NCBI RefSeq assembly: GCF_900105025.1 | Contig: NZ_LT629759.1 | Coordinates: 1,674,001 to 1,738,000, forward strand | Source of the DNA: Parafannyhessea umbonata | GTDB taxonomy: Bacteria > Actinomycetota > Coriobacteriia > Coriobacteriales > Atopobiaceae | Direction of reading: 5' to 3' | DNA length: 64,000 nt | Part shown: one piece after another, positions 51,497-60,012 of the stretch | Layout: each line of letters opens with the position of its first letter | How positions within the stretch are numbered: position 1 is the first letter of the stretch | Translations under genes and position numbers: made by a program | The notes under the pieces: model-generated | What the model saw: only the letters and a program-made list of their open reading frames with translations | What the model was told of the DNA's origin: nothing | Database searches by the model: none

Positions 51497-53188
51497 CTAC
51501 TCCCCCGCCGAGAGGACGGCGCCGTTTGCGCCGGAGCCCACGAGCGCGGCATAGCGCTTGAGATAGCCGTGAAGCTCCTTCTTCTTGGGCACGAATGCCG
51601 CCATGCGGCGCTCGTACTCCGCGTTGTCGATCTTGAGCTCGATGCGGTTATTCGGGATGTCGATCAGGATGGTGTCACCCTCCTCCACGATGCCGATCGG
51701 GCCGCCGCTTGCCGCCTCGGGGGAAACGTGACCCACGCAGGCGCCGCGCGTCGCGCCTGAGAAGCGGCCGTCCGTGATGAGCGCGACGGACTCGCCAAGG
51801 CCGCGGCCCATGATCGCGGAGGTGGGGTTCAGCATCTCGCGCATGCCGGGGCCGCCCTTCGGGCCCTCGTAGCGGATGACCACGACGTCGCCCGCGACGA
51901 TCTTGCCCTCGTCGATGGCCTGCTGCGCGGCCTCCTCGCTCTCGAACACGCGGGCCGGACCCTCGTGGACGAGCATGTTGGGCGCGACGGCCGCCCGCTT
52001 GACGACCGACCCCTCCGGCGCGAGGTTGCCGCGCAGGACGGCGATGCCGCCAGTGGCAGAGTACGGGTCGTCCACCGGGCGGATCACGTCGTGGTCGAGC
52101 ACGGGGTGGTTCGCGATGTTCTCGCCCACGGTCTTGCCGGTGACCGTCATGCAGTCGAGGTTGAGCAGGCCCTTCTTGGAGAGCTCGTTCATGACGGCGT
52201 AGATGCCGCCCGCCTCGTTGAGGTCCTCCATGTACGTGCGGCCAGCCGGTGCCAGGTGGCAGATGTTCGGCGTGCGGGCCGACATCTCGTTCGCGTTGTC
52301 GAGGTTGAGATCGATGCCGCACTCGTGCGCGATGGCGGGCAGGTGGAGCATCGTGTTGGTGGAGCAGCCGAGGGCCATGTCGACGGTGAGCGCGTTCGCG
52401 AACGCCTCCCTCGTCATGATGTCGCGCGGGCGTATGTCGCGGCGAAGCATCTCCATGACGGCCATGCCGGCGTGCTTCGCGAGCTCCAGGCGCGCGGAGT
52501 ATACGGCGGGGATGGTGCCGTTGCCAGAGAGGCCCATGCCGATGACCTCGGTCAGGCAGTTCATTGAGTTCGCGGTGTACATGCCAGAGCACGAGCCGCA
52601 CGTCGGGCACACCTTTCGCGCGTAGTCCTCCAGGTCCTCCTCGCTCATCTTGCCGGCGGAGTAGCTGCCCTGCGCCTCGAACATGGACGAGAGGCTGGTC
52701 TTGCAGCCGTGGACGTGACCGGCGAGCATGGGACCGCCAGACACGAGCACCGTGGGCACGTTCACGCGTGCCGCTGCCATGAGCAGGCCGGGAACGTTCT
52801 TGTCGCAGTTCGGGACCATCACGAGCGCGTCGAAGCCATGCGCGAGCGCCATGCACTCCGTGGAGTCCGCGATAAGGTCGCGCGTGACGAGGCTGTACTT
52901 CATGCCGGTGTGGCCCATGGCGATGCCGTCGCACACAGCAATCGCGGGGAACACCACGGGCATGCCACCGGCCATGGCAACGCCCATCTTGACGGCCTCG
53001 ACGATCTTGTCGATGTTCATGTGGCCGGGGACGATCTCGTTCTGGGAACTCACGATGCCCACGATGGGGCGGTGCATCTCCTCCTCGGTCCAACCGAGCG
53101 CATGGAACAGCGAGCGATGCGCCGCGTTGCGCGCGCCAAACTTAATCTCATCGCTCGCGAAATGCTCGCGATCCGGAGCCTCTTCCAT
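51497..53188 (-). CDS. ilvD: dihydroxy-acid dehydratase
   Basis: Dehydrates 2,3-dihydroxyisovalerate and the isoleucine homologue to keto acids. 563 residues: [29 protein letters not shown] and [21 protein letters not shown] (Fe-S cysteines), [23 protein letters not shown], and [25 protein letters not shown] 53188 follows AAGGAGG; a GTG 27 bases earlier is part of the dispersed repeat and is rejected. Third gene of its operon. Confidence 0.97.
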   Translation of the reverse strand: MEEAPDREHFASDEIKFGARNAAHRSLFHALGWTEEEMHRPIVGIVSSQNEIVPGHMNIDKIVEAVKMGVAMAGGMPVVFPAIAVCDGIAMGHTGMKYSLVTRDLIADSTECMALAHGFDALVMVPNCDKNVPGLLMAAARVNVPTVLVSGGPMLAGHVHGCKTSLSSMFEAQGSYSAGKMSEEDLEDYARKVCPTCGSCSGMYTANSMNCLTEVIGMGLSGNGTIPAVYSARLELAKHAGMAVMEMLRRDIRPRDIMTREAFANALTVDMALGCSTNTMLHLPAIAHECGIDLNLDNANEMSARTPNICHLAPAGRTYMEDLNEAGGIYAVMNELSKKGLLNLDCMTVTGKTVGENIANHPVLDHDVIRPVDDPYSATGGIAVLRGNLAPEGSVVKRAAVAPNMLVHEGPARVFESEEAAQQAIDEGKIVAGDVVVIRYEGPKGGPGMREMLNPTSAIMGRGLGESVALITDGRFSGATRGACVGHVSPEAASGGPIGIVEEGDTILIDIPNNRIELKIDNAEYERRMAAFVPKKKELHGYLKRYAALVGSGANGAVLSAGE

Positions 53189-53200
53189 TGGTTCCTCCTT

Positions 53201-53213
53201 GTTCTTCTCGCCC
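53201..53213 (-). repeat. GGGCGAGAAGAAC dispersed repeat in the ilvA-ilvD spacer
   Basis: A copy oriented with the operon, ending just before the AAGGAGG ribosome site of ilvD. An additional ACCGGGGGCGC follows it on the plus strand, as after the palindromic pair at 51088. Confidence 0.75.
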
Positions 53214-53242
53214 ACCGGGGGCGCGCATTATTACCTCTTTAA

Positions 53243-54439
53243 CTAGTTCGCAAGCGAGAAGCCCGCGTCCTGCAGGTGCTGGCGGATCTCCTCTATCTGC
53301 TTGTTGTCACGGGTCTCCATGCCCACGCGCAGGATGCAGCTCGAGATGGGCAGGTCGGGATCGGTCAGGTCGTAGTCGACGGACACAACGTTCGCGCCGA
53401 GCTCCGCGATGATGTGGCTGACCTGCTCCAGCTGGCCCGGCTTGTCCGTGAGCTTAAGCGAGAGCGTGACCTTGCGGCCACTCATGGCAAGGCCGCGGTT
53501 GATGACGCGCGACAGGATGTTCACATCGATGTTGCCACCGCTTATGACGCAGACGACGCGCTTGCCCTCGACGGGCAGGTGACCGAACATGCAGGCCGCG
53601 ACCGGCGTCGCACCCGCGCCCTCCGCGACGAGCTTCTGGCGTTCCATGAGCGCGAGAATCGCGGCGGCGATCTCGTCGTCCGAGACGGTCACGATGTCGT
53701 CGACGTACTTCTCGACCATCTCGAAGTTCAGGGTGCCGGGGACCTTGACCTGGATGCCGTCCGCGAACGTGACGGCGGAGTCGGAGGCGGCCCACTTGTC
53801 CTGGCGGAACGCGTCCGCGAACGCGGAGGCACCCTCCGCCTGGACGCCGTAGACCTTGCACTGCGGGCGTAGGCTCTTGATGGCGAGCGCGACGCCTGAG
53901 ATGAGCCCGCCACCGCCGACGGGAACGACGACCGCGTCCACGCCGTCGAGCTGATCGAGGATCTCGAGGCCGATGGTGCCCTGGCCTGCGATCACGTCCT
54001 CGTCGTCGTACGGGTGAATGAACGTTGCGCCCGTCTCCTCCTGCAGGCGGACGGCCTCGTCGTGGGCATCATCGTACGTGCCCTTGACCAGGCGCACCTC
54101 CGCACCGAGCCTGCGCGTGTTCTCCACCTTCATGATGGGGGCGCCGTCCGGCATGCACACGACGCTCTTGACGCCCAGGCGCGTCGCCGCAAGGGCGACG
54201 CCCTGCGCGTGGTTGCCCGCACTGCACGCGATGATGCCGCGGGACAGCTCGTCCTTGCTGAGACGATTGATCTTGTAGTATGCGCCGCGAATCTTGAACG
54301 AGCCGGTGACCTGCAGGTTCTCCGTCTTCAGGTGCAGGTCCATCCCTTCGACCAGGTTGGGTGCCGCAATGAGGTCGGTCTTTCGAGCGACCCCGCGCAG
54401 AGCGTATGCTGCGTTGTACACCTTGTCCAGTGAGAGCAT
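53243..54439 (-). CDS. ilvA: threonine ammonia-lyase (biosynthetic, with ACT-like domain)
   Basis: Deaminates threonine to 2-oxobutyrate, the committed step to isoleucine. A 398-residue PLP enzyme with LKTENLQVTGSFKIRGAYYK (PLP Lys in the SFKIRGA motif), CSAGNHAQGVA, VVPVGGGGLISGVALA and CVISGGNID. A single ACT domain at about 325-398 (KPGQLEQVSHIIAELGANVVSV) may bind Ile or Val. Second gene after ilvB2, 59 bases downstream. Confidence 0.96.
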   Translation of the reverse strand: MLSLDKVYNAAYALRGVARKTDLIAAPNLVEGMDLHLKTENLQVTGSFKIRGAYYKINRLSKDELSRGIIACSAGNHAQGVALAATRLGVKSVVCMPDGAPIMKVENTRRLGAEVRLVKGTYDDAHDEAVRLQEETGATFIHPYDDEDVIAGQGTIGLEILDQLDGVDAVVVPVGGGGLISGVALAIKSLRPQCKVYGVQAEGASAFADAFRQDKWAASDSAVTFADGIQVKVPGTLNFEMVEKYVDDIVTVSDDEIAAAILALMERQKLVAEGAGATPVAACMFGHLPVEGKRVVCVISGGNIDVNILSRVINRGLAMSGRKVTLSLKLTDKPGQLEQVSHIIAELGANVVSVDYDLTDPDLPISSCILRVGMETRDNKQIEEIRQHLQDAGFSLAN

Positions 54440-54498
54440 CCTGAGGTTCCTTTCTTGGGTTTGAACTGGGGTTTCCCACTTTTGCTACTGGCGGTTTG

Positions 54499-56217
54499 CT
54501 AGACCGCGAGGAAGTTCGTGATGTGCTGGCCGCCGGGGACCATGGGACGCACCATCTCGTCACGGTCGAGCACCACGTCGATCACGTAGCCGTGACCACA
54601 GCCGAGCGCCTCGCGCAGCGCCGCCTCGAAGTCCGCGACGGTCGAGACGCGCCTGCCGTCCAGGCCGTAGGCGCGAGCCAGGTCCGGCCACGAGGGCGGG
54701 CGGTCGAGGTTCGTCTGGGAGTAGTGCCCGTTGTAGATGAGCGTCTGCCACTGGTGCACCATACCCAGGACCTCGTTGTCGTAGATGATGGTGATGATGG
54801 GCAGCTTGTAGTGCTCCTCGGTCGCGAGCTCGATGCAGTTCATGCGGAACGAGCCGTCGCCCGTGACGTGGATGACGCGCTTTGTGGGGTTGCCCACCTG
54901 CGCGCCAATGGCAGCACCCAGGCCAAAGCCCATGGTGCCGAACCCGCCCGAAGTGAGCAGCTGGCCGGGATAGTCGTAGTGGAAGTGCTGGATGGCCCAC
55001 ATCTGGTGCTGACCGACGTCCGTCGTCACGATGGTGTCCTGCGGACACAGGCGTGCGACGACGTCATCCACCTGCTTCGGGGTGAGGTGGCCCTCCTCCT
55101 CGTCGTACACCGTCTCGGTGGGATACGAGAACACGAACTCCTTCCACTCCGAGTGGTCGAGCTGCCCCGCGGACTCGAGTCGCTTGAGCAGCAGCTGGAG
55201 CACCTGTCGCACGTCGCCCTGGATGCCCTTCTCGCAGTGGACGTTCTTGCCGATCTCGGCCGGGTCGATGTCGATCTGGACGATCTTCGCCTTCGAGGCG
55301 AACGTGTCGGGCTTGAGGGCGATGCGGTCCGAGAACCTGCAGCCAAGCGCAAGCAGCAAATCGCAGTTGTCGACGGCCATGTTCGAGGCCTGGGAGCCGT
55401 GCATGCCAATCATGCCCGTGGTCAGGGGGTCGCGTCCCCTGAAGCCGCCACCGCCCATGACCGTGATGGCAACGGGCGCGTCGATCTGGTTCGCAAAGCG
55501 GTTGAGCTCGCCGTTGGCCCTGCTGCGCACCACGCCGCCGCCGCAGATGATCATCGGGCGCTTCGACTCCAGCACCATCTGGACTACCTCGTCTACGTCC
55601 GCCGCGTCGACCGCGGGCGGCTCGAGCGACGCGCGAAGCTCGTCGGGCAGAAGGCCGGGCGCAAGGTGCGAGAGGTGCTCGGAAAGGTGGACGGGCGCAT
55701 ACGAGGTGAACGTCTGGGTGACGTCCTTCGTGATGTCCAGGAACACGGGACCAGGCCTGCCGGAGCGCGCTACCAAAAACGCCGCGCGCACGACGGAGGC
55801 GAGCTCGCTCACGTCGGACACCTGGCGCGTCCACTTCGTGATCGGCTTCATGACCGCGGTGCTGTCCACCTCTTGGAACGAGTTCTTGCCCAGCAGCTGG
55901 GACGTGACGTTGCAGCTGATGGCCACCACGGGCGAGCTGTCCGCCATCGCGGTTGCGATGCCGGTCGTCAGGTTCGTGGCGCCGGGACCGGACGTCGCAA
56001 AGCACACGCCCACGCGCCCCGTGGAGCGAGCGTAGCCGTCCGCGGCGTGAGCGGCACCCTGCTCGTGGCTCACAAGATAGTGGTTGATGCCGCTCGTCTG
56101 GTACAGAGCGTCGTATACGTCCAGAATCGTGCCGCCGGGATACCCAAAGACGGTGTCCACTCCCTGCTCCTTGAGGCATTCCAGCAGAATCTGAGCCCCT
56201 GTCAGCTGCAGTTCCAT
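54499..56217 (-). CDS. ilvB: acetolactate synthase large subunit, second copy
   Basis: A 572-residue TPP- and FAD-dependent enzyme making acetolactate or acetohydroxybutyrate. It has VDTVFGYPGGTILDVYD, the catalytic Glu in VSHEQGAAHAADGYARS, FATSGPGATNLTTGIATA, and the TPP/Mg motif VTGDGSFRMN. No small subunit gene accompanies it; the only ilvN in the window belongs to the other operon. First gene after an Ile/Leu attenuator leader; with ilvA downstream, it is probably directed to isoleucine. Confidence 0.95.
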   Translation of the reverse strand: MELQLTGAQILLECLKEQGVDTVFGYPGGTILDVYDALYQTSGINHYLVSHEQGAAHAADGYARSTGRVGVCFATSGPGATNLTTGIATAMADSSPVVAISCNVTSQLLGKNSFQEVDSTAVMKPITKWTRQVSDVSELASVVRAAFLVARSGRPGPVFLDITKDVTQTFTSYAPVHLSEHLSHLAPGLLPDELRASLEPPAVDAADVDEVVQMVLESKRPMIICGGGVVRSRANGELNRFANQIDAPVAITVMGGGGFRGRDPLTTGMIGMHGSQASNMAVDNCDLLLALGCRFSDRIALKPDTFASKAKIVQIDIDPAEIGKNVHCEKGIQGDVRQVLQLLLKRLESAGQLDHSEWKEFVFSYPTETVYDEEEGHLTPKQVDDVVARLCPQDTIVTTDVGQHQMWAIQHFHYDYPGQLLTSGGFGTMGFGLGAAIGAQVGNPTKRVIHVTGDGSFRMNCIELATEEHYKLPIITIIYDNEVLGMVHQWQTLIYNGHYSQTNLDRPPSWPDLARAYGLDGRRVSTVADFEAALREALGCGHGYVIDVVLDRDEMVRPMVPGGQHITNFLAV

Positions 56218-56275
56218 CGGTCCCCTTTCCCCTTTTGCCCTGTCGCGTCGCTTCCTCGAACCTCATCTGATGTCT

Positions 56276-56306
56276 AATAAAAAGAGTCCCCGCCCCTGGC
56301 GAAGAC
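56276..56306 (-). terminator. attenuator terminator upstream of ilvB2
   Basis: On the minus strand, GUCUUCGCC-AGG-GGCGGGGAC (nine pairs, two of them G-U) is followed by UCUUUUUAUU. It lies between the leader peptide and ilvB2. Confidence 0.85.
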
Positions 56307-56314
56307 CCACATGC

Positions 56315-56346
56315 GTTGCAACCCCTTTGTAAAAAGAGGCTGCAAC
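56315..56346 (-). promoter_or_regulatory. pause/antiterminator stem in the ilvB2 leader
   Basis: 14-base arms (GTTGCAACCCCTTT and AAAGAGGCTGCAAC on the plus strand) pair nearly completely. The stem overlaps the leader peptide stop codon, so a ribosome stalled on the Ile codons would open it and change the downstream fold. Confidence 0.7.
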
Positions 56347-56414
56347 TAGATAATAATTAGGATTTCAGCGGAGAAGACCATGTGTCCGCGACCGTTAGAC
56401 CTTGCCTCCGTCAT
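56346..56414 (-). CDS. ilvB2 operon leader peptide, 22 residues ending in EILIII
   Basis: Starts at ATG 56414 with a strong GGAGGAGG site and reads MTEARSNGRG, then HMVFSAEILIII and stop. The codons ATC CTA ATT ATT ATC TAG form an Ile/Leu run. It is followed by a stem and a T-run terminator before ilvB2, so it is a transcription-attenuation leader. It ends in the same 12 bases as the cstA leader. Confidence 0.88.
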   Translation of the reverse strand: MTEARSNGRGHMVFSAEILIII

Positions 56415-56567
56415 CGGGCATCCTCCTCCAAACGTCTGAATCGTTACGAACCGTGAACACCTATATTTGCACACCACGACACGCTTCTCCATAGATGCTC
56501 CGCGCTCGTAACAAAGTGGTTGCATTGCCATCAGCCGAGTCACAAAGCGGCTGGTAGAGACCAAAAA

Positions 56568-56606
56568 GGGAACGCGGCCCAGGACAGATGCCCAAGCCGC
56601 GTTCCC
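56568..56606 (-). terminator. rho-independent terminator after ilvC
   Basis: GGGAACGCGGC/GCCGCGTTCCC 11-bp stem with a run of A on the plus strand (T on the minus), 40 bases beyond the ilvC stop. It ends the leuA-ilvB-ilvN-ilvC transcript ahead of the next operon. Confidence 0.9.
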
Positions 56607-56645
56607 ACGCTCTTCTCACGGTCTATCCGGCCGTCGAAGGACCCC

Positions 56646-57665
56646 CTAGTTGTTCAGGAGCTTGTCCTCGTCGTTCCACGCATACAGGGCGCGGATCTTC
56701 TTGCCGGTCTCCTCCATCAGGGTCTCGGCCTGCTGCCGACGCATCGCCTTGAAGTGGACCTGGTGGCTCTCCTCGGACATGTCAAGCAGGAACTCCTTGG
56801 CGAACTCGCCATTCTGGATGCGCTTCAGGTTGTAGCGCATGCCCTCCTTGGCGGCCTCGGTGATCACGTGCGGACCGGCGGTGTAGTCGCCGTACTCCGC
56901 GGTGTTGGAGATGGAGGAGCGCATGCCAGCGAAGCCGCTCTCGTAGATGAGGTCGACGATCAGCTTCATCTCGTGGATGCACTCGAAGTAGGCGTTGCGA
57001 GGATCGTAGCCCGCCTCGACCAGCGTGTTGAAGCCGGCCTCCATCAGGTCGGTCACGCCGCCGCAGAGGACGTTCTGCTCGCCAAAGAGGTCGGTCTCGG
57101 TCTCGGTCTTGAAGTCGGTCTCGAGAAGTGCCGCGCGAGCTCCGCCGATGGCAGCGCCGTAGGCCAGGGCGAGGTCGAACGCGTCGCCGGTGGCGTCCTG
57201 GTGGGCGCAGACCAGGCACGGGGTGCCCTTGCCCTCGACGTAGGTGGAGCGGACGGTGTGGCCGGGAGCCTTGGGGGCAACCATGATCACGTTGCAGTCC
57301 GGGCGGACGGTGATGCAGCCGTAGTGGATGTTGAAGCCGTGCGCAAAGGCGATGGTCTTACCCGGGGCGAGGTTCGGCTCGATGTCCTCCTTGTACATCT
57401 TGGCCTGATACTCGTCGTTGATCAGGATCATGATGATGTCAGCCCACTTGGCGGCCTCGGCGTTAGAGACGACCTCGAGGCCCTGCTTCTCGGCCTTCGC
57501 CTTAGACTTGGAACCGGGGCGCAGACCAACCTTCACGTCCACGCCGGAATCCTTCAGGTTCAGCGCGTGCGCGTGACCCTGAGAGCCGTAGCCAATGATT
57601 GCGACCTTCTTGCCGTCGAGCTTGCTGACGTCGCAATCCTGCTCGTGGAACATCCTGAATGCCAT
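56646..57665 (-). CDS. ilvC: ketol-acid reductoisomerase (class I)
   Basis: Isomerises and reduces acetolactate with NADPH. 339 residues: [37 protein letters not shown] (NADPH site, with Arg and Ser contacting the phosphate), [42 protein letters not shown] and SNTAEYGDY. Length fits class I. ATG 57665 follows GAAAGGAAAA. Last gene of the leuA operon; a GACTCCC-ATG-GGGAGTC hairpin lies in the 122-bp gap after ilvN. Confidence 0.98.
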   Translation of the reverse strand: MAFRMFHEQDCDVSKLDGKKVAIIGYGSQGHAHALNLKDSGVDVKVGLRPGSKSKAKAEKQGLEVVSNAEAAKWADIIMILINDEYQAKMYKEDIEPNLAPGKTIAFAHGFNIHYGCITVRPDCNVIMVAPKAPGHTVRSTYVEGKGTPCLVCAHQDATGDAFDLALAYGAAIGGARAALLETDFKTETETDLFGEQNVLCGGVTDLMEAGFNTLVEAGYDPRNAYFECIHEMKLIVDLIYESGFAGMRSSISNTAEYGDYTAGPHVITEAAKEGMRYNLKRIQNGEFAKEFLLDMSEESHQVHFKAMRRQQAETLMEETGKKIRALYAWNDEDKLLNN

Positions 57666-57787
57666 CTGTTTTCCTTTCGTTCGATGGATGGTACGGAAAC
57701 TCTATGTGACAGAGACTCCCATGGGGAGTCTGGGTCTCCCTTTGTTAACACGCTTGCGATGTGCGGCACATATCCTTCAAATCGCGC

Positions 57788-58294
57788 CTAGACGCTCGCC
57801 ACGTCCCTCATCACGCTCGGACCGCGCTCCAGGCTCACGACCCCCGTACGACACACCTCAAGAATCTCGAAGTCGCGCATCAGATCGATGAAGTTGTCGA
57901 TGCGCCTGCTTCCCCCAGCAATCCTGAAGACGATGGAGTCGCGGGTGTAGTCCACGATCTTCGCCCTGAACGCGTCCGCCGCGTCAAGCACCTGCGAGCG
58001 CGTCTCGTTGCGGTTCGCCATCTTGATCAGCAGCAGCTCACAGCTGATGGAGTCCTCCGGGTCGAACTCCTTCCACGAGATGACGTCCGGCAGCTTGGCA
58101 AGCTGTGCGACAAGCTGGCGCTTCGAGCGCTCCTCGCCCTCATACTGCACCGTGATGCGGCTCAGCCTCTCCGTCTCGGTCTCGGACACCGTCAGGCTCA
58201 GGATGTTGAACTGCCTGCGCCTGAACATGCTGGTAACACGATTGAGGACGCCGTACTCGTTCCTGACCATGATGGCGATGTTGTACGTGGTCAT
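57788..58294 (-). CDS. ilvN: acetolactate synthase small subunit
   Basis: A 168-residue regulatory subunit. The N-terminal ACT domain begins YNIAIMVRNEYGVLNRVTSMFRRRQFNILSLTV and a second ACT-like half follows (VLDAADAFRAKIVDYTRDSIVFRIAG). It activates the large subunit and confers valine inhibition. ATG 58294 with GGGGAGG is four bases after the ilvB stop, indicating coupled translation. Confidence 0.95.
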   Translation of the reverse strand: MTTYNIAIMVRNEYGVLNRVTSMFRRRQFNILSLTVSETETERLSRITVQYEGEERSKRQLVAQLAKLPDVISWKEFDPEDSISCELLLIKMANRNETRSQVLDAADAFRAKIVDYTRDSIVFRIAGGSRRIDNFIDLMRDFEILEVCRTGVVSLERGPSVMRDVASV

Positions 58295-58298
58295 CCGT

Positions 58299-60011
58299 CT
58301 ACCTCCCCATCCTGGCACGGACGTCGTCCATGTTCACAATCAGCTCGTCCATGGACGCCCCGATCCTCAGCACGGGCGTGACGAACTCGTCCTTGTCTAT
58401 CGGCACCTCGATGAGCTTCGGCCCCGCCGTCGCAGGGTCGCCCTGGGCGAGAAGTGCCCGCCCCAAGGCTTCGGAGAACTCCTCGATCGTCTGGACCCTC
58501 GTTGCCTCGGCCCCCATCCCCCGAGCAATCGCACAGAAGTCTGCACCGCCATGCCTCAGGGTGGTCATGGCATAGCGCTGCCCCTTGAAGAGCGACTGCA
58601 TCTGGCGGACCATTCCGAGCACCCCGTTGTTCAGAAGCACGATGCACACGGGTATGTGGTGGTCCGCCGCCGTGATCATCTCCGCCATGTCCATGGCGAA
58701 GGAGCCGTCGCCGGTCACCAGGATGGAGGGCCTGCCGGTCGCCAGCGCAACCCCGTTCGCGGCACCAAGGCCAAAGCCCATCGTCCCCAGGCCGCCAGAG
58801 GTGATGAACGTCCTTGGCCTCGTGAAGCGCAGGTACTGCGCGGCCCACATTTGGTGCTGACCGACGTCAGTCACGACTGCCACGTCCTCTGAGCGCGCCG
58901 CGTCTATGGCCTCCATTACGTTCTTGGGGGTCAGCCCTTCTCGATAGTCCGCGTAGCCGCGTTCCTGGGCACGAAGCTCTCGCACGTGGCGTACCCACTC
59001 CTCGTGGGTGTTGGGCTCTATGAGCTCGGCCACGTCCTCCAAGAAGGCCCGCACGTCGCTCTTGACCTCCACCTGGTCCTCGAGGCTCTTCGAGAACTCG
59101 GACGTGTCGACGTCCACGTGGACGACCTTGCCACTTGGGGCGAACTTCGTGCGGTCACCCGTAGACCTGTCGTTGAAGCGGGCACCAAGCGCGATGAGGC
59201 AGTCGCACTCGTACATCGCCCTCGTGCTGGCGAAGTGCCCGTGCATGCCCTCCATGCCCAGGAAGCCGGGCGCGTCGGTCGGGACGCCCGAGACGCCCAT
59301 GAGCGAGCACCCGATGGGAGCTCCGATCTTCTTCGCGAAGTCGATGATCTCCTGCGACGCACCGGACCAGACGGCCCCGCCACCGAAGTACACGAACGGC
59401 CTGCGAGACCTGTTTATCGCTGTGGCAGCTGCCTCAAGCTCATCTCTGGACGCACGGGGAGGCTCGTCGGCGGGAAGCGGCCCCGCATCCTGCCAGTCGA
59501 TCATCGCACGCTGGACGTCGGCGGGAATGTCCACGAGGACGGGGCCCCGCCTGCCAGAGTTCGCAAGTCGGAACGCCTCGCGCAGCACCTCCTGCAGGCG
59601 GTTCGCGTCGCGCACGAAGTAGTTGTGCTTCGTGATTGGCAGCGTGACGCCCGTGATGTCAAGCTCCTGGAACGCATCCGTTCCGATCATCTGGTTCGAC
59701 ACGTTGCCCGTAATGGCAATCAGCGGTACGGAGTCCAGGTACGCCGTGGCAATGCCCGTCACCAGGTTCGTCGCGCCCGGACCGGAGGTCGCGATCACGA
59801 CGCCCGTCTTTCCAGTCGCCCGAGCGTAGCCGTCCGCCGAGTGGCAGCCATGCTGCTCGTGCGTCGGCTCGATGACCCGAATCTTGTCCGTCGCATCGTA
59901 GAGAGCGTCGAACAGCTCGAGCACGGTCCCGCCCGGATAGCCAAACACGGTGTCGACACCCTCGGAGACGAGGGTCTCGACAATGCCCTGTGCGCCAGAG
60001 ATTCGCCTCAT
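58299..60011 (-). CDS. ilvB: acetolactate synthase large subunit, partnered with IlvN
   Basis: A 570-residue TPP/FAD enzyme with VDTVFGYPGGTVLELFD, the catalytic Glu in PTHEQHGCHSADGYARA, ATSGPGATNLVTGIATAY and the TPP motif VTGDGSFAMD. It forms the holoenzyme with the IlvN encoded four bases downstream. ATG 60011 is one base after the leuA stop. An antisense copy of the dispersed repeat (58445-58457) encodes part of ALLAQGDPAT near the C-terminus. Confidence 0.95.
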   Translation of the reverse strand: MRRISGAQGIVETLVSEGVDTVFGYPGGTVLELFDALYDATDKIRVIEPTHEQHGCHSADGYARATGKTGVVIATSGPGATNLVTGIATAYLDSVPLIAITGNVSNQMIGTDAFQELDITGVTLPITKHNYFVRDANRLQEVLREAFRLANSGRRGPVLVDIPADVQRAMIDWQDAGPLPADEPPRASRDELEAAATAINRSRRPFVYFGGGAVWSGASQEIIDFAKKIGAPIGCSLMGVSGVPTDAPGFLGMEGMHGHFASTRAMYECDCLIALGARFNDRSTGDRTKFAPSGKVVHVDVDTSEFSKSLEDQVEVKSDVRAFLEDVAELIEPNTHEEWVRHVRELRAQERGYADYREGLTPKNVMEAIDAARSEDVAVVTDVGQHQMWAAQYLRFTRPRTFITSGGLGTMGFGLGAANGVALATGRPSILVTGDGSFAMDMAEMITAADHHIPVCIVLLNNGVLGMVRQMQSLFKGQRYAMTTLRHGGADFCAIARGMGAEATRVQTIEEFSEALGRALLAQGDPATAGPKLIEVPIDKDEFVTPVLRIGASMDELIVNMDDVRARMGR

Positions 60012-60012
60012 A

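Noticed and set aside
53189-53215. GTG start for ilvD giving an N-terminal MGEKNKEEP
   Set aside because: These codons are the dispersed repeat plus the ribosome-binding site itself. ATG 53188 has AAGGAGG at the right distance and gives the normal N-terminus.
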